NCBI RefSeq assembly: GCF_000002865.3
Contig: NW_001865039.1
Span: 2,444,073 to 2,508,072, forward strand
Reading direction: 5' to 3'
Length of the DNA stretch: 64,000 bases
From: Monosiga brevicollis MX1
Taxonomy: Eukaryota; Opisthokonta; Choanoflagellata; Craspedida; Salpingoecidae
The translations under genes were made by a program, and so were the position numbers. Positions within the stretch are counted from its first letter, which is position 1. Each line of letters opens with the position of its first letter. Under the pieces are notes generated by a model. The model searched no databases. It saw nothing but the letters and a program-made list of their open reading frames with translations, and was not told the DNA's origin. This document shows, piece after piece, positions 38,556-49,083 of the stretch.

Positions 38556-39402
38556 CGTGGCGCACCGTACAGGTTCGCGTTGGCTTGCTCGCGGTTCAAA
38601 GCCTACTTCCGCAATCTTCACAAGCCTGAGCTCATGAGGGCGCAAGGGTTCTCCGCTCCCCTGAGGGGAGGGAGTGCTGTGTGCGATTGGCAAGACCGCA
38701 AGTGCCGAATCAAATTGATGTCGGAGGCAGGGGTGGCAAGGACAAGAAATAGCCCTCTCCCTGACACACGCGCACGACCGGCCGTTGTTGATTCATGAAA
38801 ACCCGCCAGCTCTGAAAAAAAAAAAAAACAGAGAGAGAGAGAGAGAGATGAGACTGTTCGAACACAGAGAGAGAGAGAGAGAGAGAGAGAACCAAAACGT
38901 TGCAGCTTACGGACAAAAGATGATCAAGAAGAGGGAGAGACGATCAAGCAGAGAGAAAGGCGCTTTGTGTGTGCACCAAAAATGTCGACCAATTGCACTT
39001 TGAAAAGCGGGGCTTGATGCGCGTGTGCTTTGACCATGAACTTTGTATCTCAGCAGCGAGCAGAGTGTGGCGTATGGTGGCGGTTGATACACAAAGTGAG
39101 CCGGCGGGGGCTCATTTTCTTGCACGTGAAATGTGTGGGTACCAAAGTGGTCTCTCGAATATCCCAACATCAATTGACATGTGAGTCGACCATTGCTCAA
39201 AGGCACTTCCAAAACACAAAGGAAAAAAAAAAAAAAAAGCGATCAAGAAGAACAACAAGGTCAAAAAAACTAGAATCAGACAGCAGAACGCAGGCCGCAT
39301 CAAGCACCAGCCTCACGCTTGAGACGGAAGAGAGAGCAAGAGGAGAGAGCAAGAGGAAGAGTGGGAAAGAGGGAAAAAATGGCCAGCGACAGCCAGCAGG
39401 TC
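38556..39402. other. Intergenic region with (GA)n tracts
   Basis: Upstream of the TBC gene and downstream of the beta-trefoil gene, both minus strand. (GA)n tracts at 38830-38850 and 38868-38890 are CT on the sense strand of the TBC gene. Purine-rich sequence at 39218-39380 includes a run of A. No exon found. Confidence 0.6.
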
Positions 39403-40258
39403 TCAACAGAATTGAATACGGAATTGAGCGCGAGCACCATGCTGGACGTGAGCTGGGTTGACGGGATCACCATTTTGATCGACACCAACACCGTGCATCT
39501 GATCGATGGCCTTGAAGCAGTAGATGTCGGGAGACACGGTGAACGCTGAAAGATGGCAGAAGGGGCCTCCGGCGCCTGTGATGTAGGTGCACGACAAAGA
39601 AGGAGTGGGCATGAGTACGAGCATCGAGGCAAGACGGGCACATGTTCGCAAAAGGATCAGGGTGCATGAAAGCGCCCAGCTGCACGCAGAAACAAAGAAT
39701 ACAGATCAACGAACCCGAGGTGAGAAAGTCGCCCTTGATAGCAAGGAAGCGCGAGGGATCAGCCACGCTGCGCAGGCGCAGATAACCATCAGGCGAGGGA
39801 TCCACGTCAAACGTGGCAAAGGCTCCGTTGGCGCCACGCGCATCAACCGAGCCGTCTTGCTTGATGCGAAGGTTGCGGCCGGTCATGACAGAGTTGAGGT
39901 GAATCCGGGCACCTCGGGGCAACACATGGGCTGGAGCTGGCACGAGGCCGACTGGGGGGGCAGCGTAAGTGGGAGCGTAGGGAGCAGCTTGCGTGTAGGG
40001 GTTACCGCCGTAGGAAACGGGGGGTGGGGTGACAATCGTGGTTGTCGATCTGCGGTTTGCAGCGCCCATGGCGGCACCGGCCATGACGCCCATTGCAAAG
40101 CCCGCACCAACCCCCGGGCCATGATGCGGGTGGTGGTGGTGGTGATGCATGGGCGGCGGTGGATGGTGATGGTGATGACCAAAGGCAGCCGGTGGTGGAT
40201 GATGCGGGTGATGGTGACCAGGACCGCCGTGATGATGGTGGTGATGATGATGCGCCAT
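39403..40258 (-). CDS. His-rich protein with FGF/fascin-like beta-trefoil (paralogue A)
   Basis: Two exons, 40258-39715 and 39575-39403, 238 aa. The start MAHHHH was preferred because frames further upstream run through CA/GT microsatellites. Residues 2-55 are dominated by His with Gly and Pro. A short Ala/Gly/Met-rich helix-like patch (GFAMGVMAGAAMGAANR) and a Pro/Tyr spacer follow. The final 125 residues look like a beta-trefoil: ARIHLNSVMTGRNLRIKQDG, SVDARGANGAFATFDVDP, LRLRSVADPSRFLAIKGD, FCHLSAFTVSPDIYCF, VGVDQNGDP, ARAQFRIQFC. The strand pattern and L-R-I-x-x-D-G-x-V-D, R-Y/F-L-A-I and F-x-x-x-I-Y motifs resemble FGFs and fascins. No signal peptide is present, so a cytosolic or unconventionally secreted protein is possible. 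The His-rich part may bind metal. Confidence 0.65.
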
Positions 40259-41056
40259 ATTGCCAGAGATCGATCGCGCCGCCGTCAGAGAAGAGAGAGC
40301 AAGAGGAAAATACAACCCTGTGTGTGTGTGTGTGTGTGTGTGTGGGTTTTCGCAACATTGCACACTTGAACACACACACACACAGAGAGAGATCCGGATG
40401 TAACGTTGTTGCCACACCTTTGACTTCAAATAGCAGCGGTCTAGACTCTATTTATAGTCGGAGAGCAGGGCATACGTAGCTTCGGGGCCTGGCGGGGCGA
40501 GTCAGTCAGCCGAGTCGGTGCGGTTGGCGTACAGACGAATGGACATGTATCGCTGGCAATGCTGCTGGCATGTTGGGGTTGGGTGGGTCTGTGTTGTCCA
40601 CTTTTGGCGTCCTTCGCCCCTTTTTACGTCTGTCTCTCGGGTCGGTCGTTCAATGGCTAGGTCAAGTTCCAAGTGACCAGCTCATGCCGTTTCTCACTCG
40701 CCTTTTCTCTCTCAAACAAGGCCTCCTTCCGAATCGTGATCAGAATAACATGGATTGAATACGGATGAACCCAACATTCATCAATTTGCAATCATTCACT
40801 GATTGAACAAGCACACACGAGCGAGCAGCAGTAGCAACAGTAACAACCACAACCTTGCAGTAGCAACAGCAACAACCACAAGCTCCAAAAAAAAAGACAG
40901 AAAAAACCAAAAAAACAAGAAAATGACGGGGACACAAGGCAAGGGGGAACACAATGGGGCCAGAGAAATCAATGGCCTGATTGGATCAGAAAAAAAAAAA
41001 AGGACAAGCGCATCGGATGGTATAATTGGGAACACCAAATGCCAGATATCTTTAAT
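40259..41056. other. Intergenic region between the tandem paralogues
   Basis: Contains a (GT)n tract at 40319-40343, (CA)n at 40371-40384 and GA-rich sequence just upstream of paralogue A, plus A-rich and CAA-rich stretches at 40820-41000. No exon recognised. Confidence 0.55.
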
Positions 41057-42164
41057 CTAGCAAAACTCGATGCGGAACTGAGCACGGGGACCGTTCTTAA
41101 CGTGGCGGGGCTCAGCTGGGGCACCGTCCTGGTTGAAGCCCACCGTCTCGTTGCCTTCGAGGGTCTTGAGGCAGTAAATGCCCGGGGAGATGGTGAAGGC
41201 GGCCAGGTGGCAAAACTTGCCGCCAGTCCCCGAGGTCAGCTGATCGTTCTTGATGGCCAAGTAGCGAGAAGGATCGGCAACGTTGCGCAAGCGAAGGAAA
41301 CCTTCGGGGGAGGGATCGATCTCAAAGGTGGCAAACTGGCCCATGCCACCACGCGCATCGACCGTGTGGTCCTTCTTGATGCGCATGTTCTGGCCCGTAA
41401 TGACGGAAGTCAGACGAATGCGACGACCACGGGGCAGCATGTGGGCTGAGACAGGGGTCAGGCCATGCGCTGGAGGCGCGGGGTGAGGGTGGGGATGATG
41501 GCCATGCGCTGGAGGCGCCACCGGGTTGAACGGCCCCGGTGGGGGCATGTGGGGCTGGTGGTGCGGGGGCTGAGGATGAGGATGAGGATGAGGATGAGGA
41601 TGAGGGTGAGGATGATGGTGGTGAGCCGGAGGGTTGCCGCGCTCGATGGGGATGGACTCGCCATCCAGGATCACGGCGCTGTTGGTCAGCTGCAGGGTGC
41701 GGGTCACATCCTCAGGCTTGACATTCATGCGCTTGGTGGAGTAGGATCCATTGCTAAAGTTGATGAGGAGATTGCAGCGGACATCGCCTGGCTGCAGGTC
41801 AAAAAGGCAACACGCACAGATGCGAAATGAGGCAGACAGAGACAGACTTGAATCAGGTCTACATGGGACATGCCAGGCACACTCGTGGAAGACACTGCAC
41901 CAACCTGGTGACGCTCAATCTTCATGACAGTTTGGCCACCCGGGGGAACGGTGGCGACATGGGGCGGGCCCAAAGGCGTGTCGGGGTTGATCGAGACGGT
42001 CTGGCCCGTGATCGTGGCTTGCCAAGCCGTGCTAGATTGAAGCGCAAGGCCCCATGATGAGAGTGAATGCCACCAACACGCCTGAGATCGAATCGCGCCT
42101 CACGTTACAATCATGCACTCACGTACCTGTTGACAACGTTGAGGGTGGTGGTCGCGTTACCCAT
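41057..42164 (-). CDS. His/Pro-rich protein with FGF/fascin-like beta-trefoil (paralogue B)
   Basis: Three exons: 42164-42127, 42031-41905, 41791-41057; phases agree, giving 299 aa. The N-terminal ~110 residues are absent from paralogue A and look like a small beta domain (TAWQATITGQTVSINPDTP, VRCNLLINFSNGSYSTKRM). A linker of alternating His-Pro follows (HPHPHPHP with neighbours). The beta-trefoil is closely related to paralogue A: RRIRLTSVITGQNMRIKKDH, TVDARGGMGQFATFEIDPSP, FLRLRNVADPSRYLAIKNDQ, GKFCHLAAFTISPGIYCLK, VGFNQDGAP, RAQFRIEFC. The intron after LTSG in A is missing in B, so one copy gained or lost it after duplication. No signal peptide. The biological role is unknown. Confidence 0.68.
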
Positions 42165-42686
42165 ACTGGCGGTGTCTTCAGATGATGAGCCAACGTGGTG
42201 CGAGGGGAAAAAAAAAATGTTGGACCAGCAGGGTCACTGATCACTTAAGCCACAACAACACAGAGAGGGAAGAGAGAGAGAGAGAGAGACACGCCCTCCT
42301 CGTGGAACGCTCTTGCACCTCGCGACGATACGTGTACAGCTGTTCTCTAAAAATAGAAACACGAGGATGTCAGATACTTTCATCTGACAATTACACTTTT
42401 CGAGCCTCAAATGGAAAAAATTACACAGGTAACAGCACCTCCTTTCCGCAAAATTAAAATTTTTAAATGGTGCTCGACTGACAGGGTCAAGTTTTTTTGG
42501 GCATGCAATTCTGTTCCATGGACAACACTGGAGATGGGGAACACCATAGGAGCGCTTGGCGCTTGATACATTGGGATGTGAAAAATCCAGTCAGTACCTC
42601 GGCTGGGTCGTATATGAATGACAAGGTTTTATATAAACAGCAACAAGAGGGTTCATGGCTTGCAGCACGACGGGCGGGCTGAGCGC
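42165..42686. other. Intergenic region
   Basis: Upstream of paralogue B. A GA-rich tract (about 42262-42290) is CT on that gene's sense strand. AT-rich sequence at 42340-42490. No exon recognised. Confidence 0.5.
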
Positions 42687-43001
42687 TCAGATGGGCAAGG
42701 GCAAGGAGGTCTTGGCATCCTCCTTGTTGGCGAGACGGTGGTCAACAGCCACGGGATCAGGCCACCAGCTGCAAAGCCATGCAGACAAACGCGAACCAAC
42801 ATCACGAGCGTGAACCGCACACGTCTGCAAACCAAAACGGTCGACTTTGTGGCGAGCCATCCAAACAACCCACCTGTGGTGCATTAGGAAGAGGCGGTTG
42901 GCCACGGCTAGGACCGTGGTACCCACAATGCCACCCCAAATCATCAACTTGCGGCGATTGGGCGGTGTTTTGCGATACAGCGTGACGCAGATATGGGTCA
43001 T
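42687..43001 (-). CDS. Small single-pass membrane protein
   Basis: Two exons, 43001-42874 and 42768-42687, joined ag/c in phase to give 69 aa. After a basic N-terminus (LYRKTPPNRRK) one hydrophobic span is seen (LMIWGGIVGTTVLAVANRLFL), then a short polar tail (DPVAVDHRLANKEDAK). Small proteins of this shape are common in mitochondrial inner-membrane complexes, but I do not recognise a family. The acceptor tttgcag and donor ag/gtgggt are good. Because the protein is short, coding status remains moderate. Confidence 0.45.
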   Translation of the reverse strand: MTHICVTLYRKTPPNRRKLMIWGGIVGTTVLAVANRLFLMHHRWVVWMARHKVDRFGLQTCAVHARDVGSRLSAWLCSWWPDPVAVDHRLANKEDAKTSLPLPI

Positions 43002-43847
43002 TGGCGCCGCAATGACGGGTCCTGAGCCCCGTCAGCGAAAGGGCAAAACCATATGCACCGTGAGACGAGCCTGGTCAATTCAACTCAGCGGCAGGTGTCA
43101 AGGCCAAAAGGAGGCTGCATTTCTTACCAAGATAGATCCACTGCTTGGATCGCCACAAGCCGCGCTCATTTTGCGACCCTACTTGCCAGCCAGCAGAGCC
43201 GGTCAGGCCAGCGCATGATTTTACCCTTGACACGGGCTTGAGACAAACTCAGTTTGCACGCACCGGGGGCGTAGTATGGTCCCTCGCGCAGGTTTGGATG
43301 CAGGCCCGCACTGGGCTTGGGATCGTGTGCGGCCATGCTAGCAGTCCAAGGTCGACTCCGCAGAGCGTAGTAGTGATGATTAAACTATACTGTCCTCCAT
43401 AGAGAGAAAGAAAATGGCACCCCCTTATTGCGGTGCCCCACCCCTGGCTGGCTGCTTGCTCTGTCTTGCGTCTCGCCCACCAGCATTGGTGGGCCCAACC
43501 TACTGAGAAACTGCGAGCCATAAGGACGAGCGCCACCTCTTGCATCACTCCACCCATCACCAACGGCACCCGACCATAACGTTCGCAGCCGCCATTCATT
43601 GTCAGACGTTTCAAACTTGTCAGACAGATGGTTGCCACAATGTGTTAAAACTTACACTATCGCTTAGATGGTCTCTCTGTGTGCAGAGTGCGCACTGCGG
43701 CTCCAGATCGAGAGATCGAGAAGAGCGCCCCAGAGGCTTTTCCCTCCCTCCCCTATTGGAGATTGTGTGGGGGTGAGGGTGGCTTTGGCGAAGCAAGATT
43801 GTGATAGAGGGGTTCTGGCGGCGCTTCGGTCGTGGGTGAGACAGATC
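43002..43847. other. Divergent intergenic region
   Basis: Between the small membrane protein (-) and AP5Z1 (+). Presumed promoters for both. No repeats of note and no supported exon. Confidence 0.45.
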
Positions 43848-46800
43848 ATGGCGACCACAAGCGAGATTGCACCCAGCATGGGTGACCCCCATGCTGCCAT
43901 TGCGGTGGCCAGGTTCGCCCCGCACTACTGCCTCCCTACCTGCTCACTGTTGGGATCACATTCTCCGTATCTCACTGCCTTTCTCCACTCCTTAAACGGC
44001 AGGCAATGGAGCGATGACCAGTTCGAGTTGTACTGCGATCAGCTTGAAACGGTCCTTCGTGCCCAGGATCGACAAACCGATGGCGTGGCGTGGGCTGCCC
44101 AACTCCTCTGCCTTCTGGCCAATGCGCCCTGGCTTCGGTACTCAAACTCTGCATTGTGTCACTGCCACTGCATCGTCTCAAGACGGCTCATATGCACCGG
44201 GGCCTCATGTTTTTTTCAATGCAATGTCTGGGCTTGCAGCATGACTGCTTCCTTAGTTGATCTTTGCTATCGGATCGTCACTGAGGCCGATCAAGGTGAC
44301 AGCTTACTCTTTTGTATTCTGCCACAACGCAGCCTGCCGACCCCACCTGCCCCCCGACCGTGCGGCAATGTGACTTAATTTCTTTATTCCTTGCCTGTTG
44401 TGTCGTTCCTTCCTCTTGCGTGTAGGTCCCTATCGACTGCGTCTTCTCCTTGTCCTCAGCCTCTGCCAACAAGCTCCTCTATCGTGCGTTTTTCGGCAAC
44501 ACTGCAATACCGCGCGTCAACGCACCCCCCCCCCCCCCCCCCCTTTGAGCGATACTTTTATTCTTGCTCACATGCACGGGCCATCAATATTTTTACATGC
44601 TGATCTCGTCAGAGTTGGGCCCAAGACTTTGGGTCCGCCCGTCGAGCCCTCCAGCCGGCGGTATCTTATGCTGCTTCTAGCCCGTCAGGGACTCGCCCAC
44701 GCCTTTCTTAGCAAGCATTTTCTGACACTCACGCGGTCCGTGATTGCTTACTTTGCGCCCACGCATCTGTGGAACTGCCATGTCGACTCCAAAACCTCAC
44801 TTTTGCTCCACGTCTGGTCTCATTGTCCCGTCGCTCTTGGCTCGACTGGCGCGCACCTGTTTACTCTCTGTGACTCTGGCAGCTGGTTGAAGGAGGACAC
44901 TGCCCTGTCCCTTGCCGCCTTTCCAACCTTGAGCAATGTGGCCGATAATATCCCCCACAGCATCGAGCCAAGTGTGTTGACTTGTTGGCGCTGCCCACCA
45001 CAAGCATCTCTTCTGGCTCTCAAGGGTTTCAGTCGCTGAAAGACCAGTTTTCAATGCTTTTTGTGCTCACTGCCCATCGTGGGCACCGGGGTTGTCATCC
45101 AGTCCACGTGCAGGAGGCCATGGGCCACGTCAGCCGAAGCTTTGCGCGTGCTCCACCTCAAGTATCGGAGAATGGGCGTACTGTGCCCATGAAAGTAAGG
45201 GCGTGCCTAGTCTTTGTCAACTTTAAAGTCGTGCTGGCCAGAAGAACAACCACGAATCAGTGCTCCCAACGCGTGCAAAAAGGCAGCACGCTCTGAACGA
45301 GTCCCTTTCCCCCGTCTTCCCGACCCTCTTTCTTCTGGGCCTCGATAGGATCTCAACGGCGATGCTTCCATGAGCCCTTTCACGCCGCTGTGTCTAGGTG
45401 AGTCGCGTCTCGGCGTTCATCAGCTTTTTTCGGGCTTTTGTTTTTTGGTTTTGTCTGCTCAAGAATATTCTCATCTGGTGTGGATTACAGGCAAGACGTA
45501 TGAGAATGAGCATCTCAACTCCATTCAAAGTTTTAGTGGCCTACGCAAGTGGCTCAAATTTTTTGCACGGCCATGTACGGTCCTTGTCTCGCTCTGTCTT
45601 TTCCCATGTCTCAGAGCACATTGCACCAAGGCTTATCTCGCCCTTTCCTATCCACAATGCTGTCCGCAGCTGAGCTGTCTCACGATGAAGGCCAGCCTGC
45701 CCTCTACCTGATTGCCACGACCCGGGATGCCTGCATTGAAATTGTGACGCGTATCATCGACCAGCTTCTTTCTACCTCAAGCAATGACTGGGTGCGCATT
45801 CACATTTGATCGACGTCTCTTAAGTACCTCTCTGCAACCCTTTGACGACGGGTTGCATGGTTGCAATGCCTTGATTCATCTTTTGTTCTTGCCGATTTTG
45901 CTCAACAGGCCAAACTAGGTGCTTTGGATGCCGAATTCGCTTTTGCCGCCCTATCTGAGGTGGGCATCTTCTTGTTGCAAAGCTTGGCCGGGGTATAGTC
46001 GAGGCTGTCCGGTCCTCATCACGCTCAACTCACCTCAACTGTTTTTAGGCCCTTCTGCTGCTTCAAGAACTCATGCGTTTGGATGAGGAATTTGTTGTGG
46101 ACGCCGTCCCTACGCTGCAACGTGTCCTTGATCGCGCTCGCTGCGTAGGTCGTGCGGTTTGCTTTATCATAACGCAGTCTGTCATGCGCTCATCCGCGCC
46201 ACCACAAATCCGTATACAGGAAACTGCGCTGGGTTGGGCAAACGCCGAACTGCTCTGTCTTCGCGTCTTGCTATCTCACGACGAGAAGAGCACCATGATT
46301 GACTGTTTGGTAAGCCATGATCATTTGTCGTGTAGGCCATACCTCTCGTAGCCACCTGTTTGTTCTCGAGGCTGTTCAGCGGCTACTGATAAGCATCCAT
46401 CTTTTGCCGACCAAACACACACCAACGTAGAGCGCACTAGATGACATCTTTACTCAAAAACACGGACGCCACATGCGTGACCCATACTTTGCTGGTGCTC
46501 TCATGGCGCTCGTGACAGACTTTATCGACCTTCTCAGCGCCAAGGGCATCGTCGATAAATACTGCCCGGCAATTTTCAAGCTCTTGGCTTGGTCAGTAAA
46601 GCGATACAAGGATGCCGCAACCGTTTGTCATGAGCTTCGCGTTCCAGCCCACTCACCGTACCTTGCCACTTGGCGCTCGTCTGGCTTCTTTTAGGCATCC
46701 AGTGTTGCTTTTGCGCAATTTTCAGCTCATTCTGCCAATGTTGCTCAATGACCAGAGCTGTCTGGAGGTGCTGCATCTCATTCTCGACCTCCCTTGCGTC

Positions 46801-48293
46801 ACCGGCGCCTTGGTGATGCTGACGGGTGCGAGTCGCTCTTCTGCTCTTGTTGATCTGTCAGCTTCAGCCTCAAAAACAGGATGGAGCCTTTTCCTCTCCA
46901 TGCCGTTCGAACAGGGATAGCCGGGTCTTGCGAGTTGCTCATGCATCGCTTTTGTTAATACAGGCACCAAGCTTGAGGCTCTGGCAGCGAAATCGGACAA
47001 TCCTCACCTGGCTCTGCCCTTGCTGAATTATATTCTGCGCGATGAGGTCCATTGCACACCATCGCTGTTGCATTGTTCTTTCGTCGGTTCGACTAGCTCA
47101 CGGTCAACACGTTGACTTTGTTCGCGGTGCTGGCGCAGGGGGGCTTGGGCGGCACGATTGATCGACTTAAAGAGCTTCATGCGTTGCTCCTGCCAGCTGC
47201 CACCAACGCCCGGGTAGTCAAGACGGCCTCAGTTGTCCACTCGCTGCTGGACATTTACTTTGAGGCCTTGCTTCGCGATGCGGGAGACCAGGTCAAAACG
47301 TGCCTGGTTGCACCTGGCGTGGCTCTTCCTGCCGTGATCGAAGCACGCCCACTTGGCTCACTTCTTGCTGTTGATCTTGTAGATTCTCGGCGAGGTGGTG
47401 CTGTTGATGTTGGAGCGGATTGTGACCATTTATCAGGCCTGCAACCTGAGCATCACTATTCAGGGCGTGTTCAGCCGGATGCTGCTCGAGCTGTTCTATC
47501 GTCACCCTTCGCTCCTCTTAGACTTGCGAGAGGACCTGTTGGAGTTTCTCAACAACCGGCAAAACATGGCCAATGGACGCGAAGAGTTCTTCTCACACCT
47601 TGTTTGGATTGTGGGCGAGTACGCGTCGCCCCAGCTAGACGAGCGTTGCGACACTAGCATTTTCTTAATATTCCATGAAGCTCTGGAGACCTTTGCCTAC
47701 GAGCTCAACAGCACCGTCAAGGACCACCGCAGCACGGGCGCCCAGCATCCAATGCAAATTCTGTGCATGCTTATGATGGCCCTGGCCAAGCTGGCCACCC
47801 GTTGTCCAGAGCTGCGGCCTCGTGTTGCTCTCAATCTGAAAAAGGTGTGCTTGCACACCTCGACATGCGACGTGTCTCCTGTGTCACTCATGCTTGTCCA
47901 TTTTCTCGCCATTAGATACACAGCACGTTTTCTGAGGGGCGCAGTGAGGATGAACTCCCATACATCGATGTGGTACATCGAGCCCGCGTCCTCGCCAATA
48001 TTCTCAAGCAGGTAAACTCGACCTAACATCAAAGGGTCTCCGCACACACGACTGCATCGGACTCACGCCGTCATTTATTGTGCCTCTTGCTAGCCTGCCG
48101 TTGCCGAAGCCGTGCTCAATGTGCCGCCCTTACCTCCTCGTACGTTTCACCATACACGTTTGTCAGTCTGTTCCAACACAGGCTCACTCGCTTGGGGCTT
48201 CCGGCTTGTTCTTTAGACGAGCAAGAAGATTTGCATGGGCGCACCATGCTCGATGCAGCCAGCGTCATTGCTGCTGCCGAGTGCAAGTCGTAG
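43848..48293 (+). CDS. AP5Z1: AP-5 complex subunit zeta
   Basis: Many short exons. Clear ones include 43848-43912, from 44003, and a long exon around 47380-47843. The last exon reads LTRLGLPACSLDEQEDLHGR and ends at 48293. Family matches run in order along the protein: WSDDQFELYCDQLETVL near the N-terminus; WANAELLCLRVLLSHDEKST; YFAGALMALVTDFIDLLSAK with YCPAIFKLLAWSV; LEVLHLILDLPCVTGALV; then LLLDLREDLLEFLNNRQN, HLVWIVGEYASPQLDERCDT and MQILCMLMMALAKLATRCPE. The last segments are a particularly good match to the C-terminal part of AP5Z1. AP-5 works with spatacsin and spastizin on late endosomes and lysosomes in retrograde sorting. Some internal exon borders are not settled. Poly-C (44525-44543) sits in an early intron. 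Confidence 0.82.
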
Positions 48294-48479
48294 GCTCTCG
48301 TTTGGCGTTATCCCGACCCCACACATTCTGAGCCCGAGCAACAAGGCCTCGTCAAACAGCAGTCTAGACTGCCAAAGTTTTTGGTGCTGCAAATTGTAGG
48401 ACAGTCACAAACCGCCCATAGATCACTTTCAATTCTGCTTCCGTCGCATCTTGTGCATGGTCACAAGGCGAGCTCGAGA

Positions 48480-48680
48480 GAGCACACCGACACCGACACC
48501 GACACACACACTAACACAGACACAGACACACACACAGAGACAGAGAGACAGAGAGAGACAAGAGACACAGACACACAGACACACAGACACACAGACACAC
48601 AGACACACAGACACACAGACACACAGACACACAGACACACAGACACACAGACACAGACACAGACACAGACACACACAAAG
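48480..48680. repeat. (ACACAG)n-type microsatellite
   Basis: Compound repeat beginning with cacacc/gacacc units and GA-rich units, then about fifteen tandem copies of an eight-base acacacag unit, ending with acacag units at about 48675. Lies in the intergenic region 48294-49083 between AP5Z1 and the phosphatase-kinase gene. No exon was found elsewhere in that region. Confidence 0.9.
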
Positions 48681-49083
48681 GCGGTTGTACAGTTCACCAC
48701 CAAATCGAATCAGCATGTTGATGTCAGAAAATTAATTCTCAACTTGTCTCGCCTCAAGCAAGCAACTTGTCAGTGTGCGCAACCCTCTCTCGGCACCCTG
48801 TTGCTGGCCTCGTGTCTCACGCGTCGTTCCGGTGGGTGGGTTGACCAGTTTCTCAAAGGTAGGCAGAACTGAACCGAGACTTGGACCGACTTTTCAAAGC
48901 GGGTCCGTATTGTCGTGGGTGTCTAGATTAAAAACAACGAAGCTTCGGGTTTTCTTTTCTTTTTCGGTCCAGACAAAGTCGATCGAGCCCCGTGGCCTCT
49001 TGATGCTCAAATGTGTCTTTGTATGACCGTCTCGATATGATGCACTCGTGAACCACTTCAGACCTTTTGCGTGGTGTCCAAGC

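Noticed and set aside
48480-48680. CRISPR-like regular repeats.
   Set aside because: The units are direct, contiguous eight- and six-base microsatellite copies without spacers, in a eukaryotic intergenic region.
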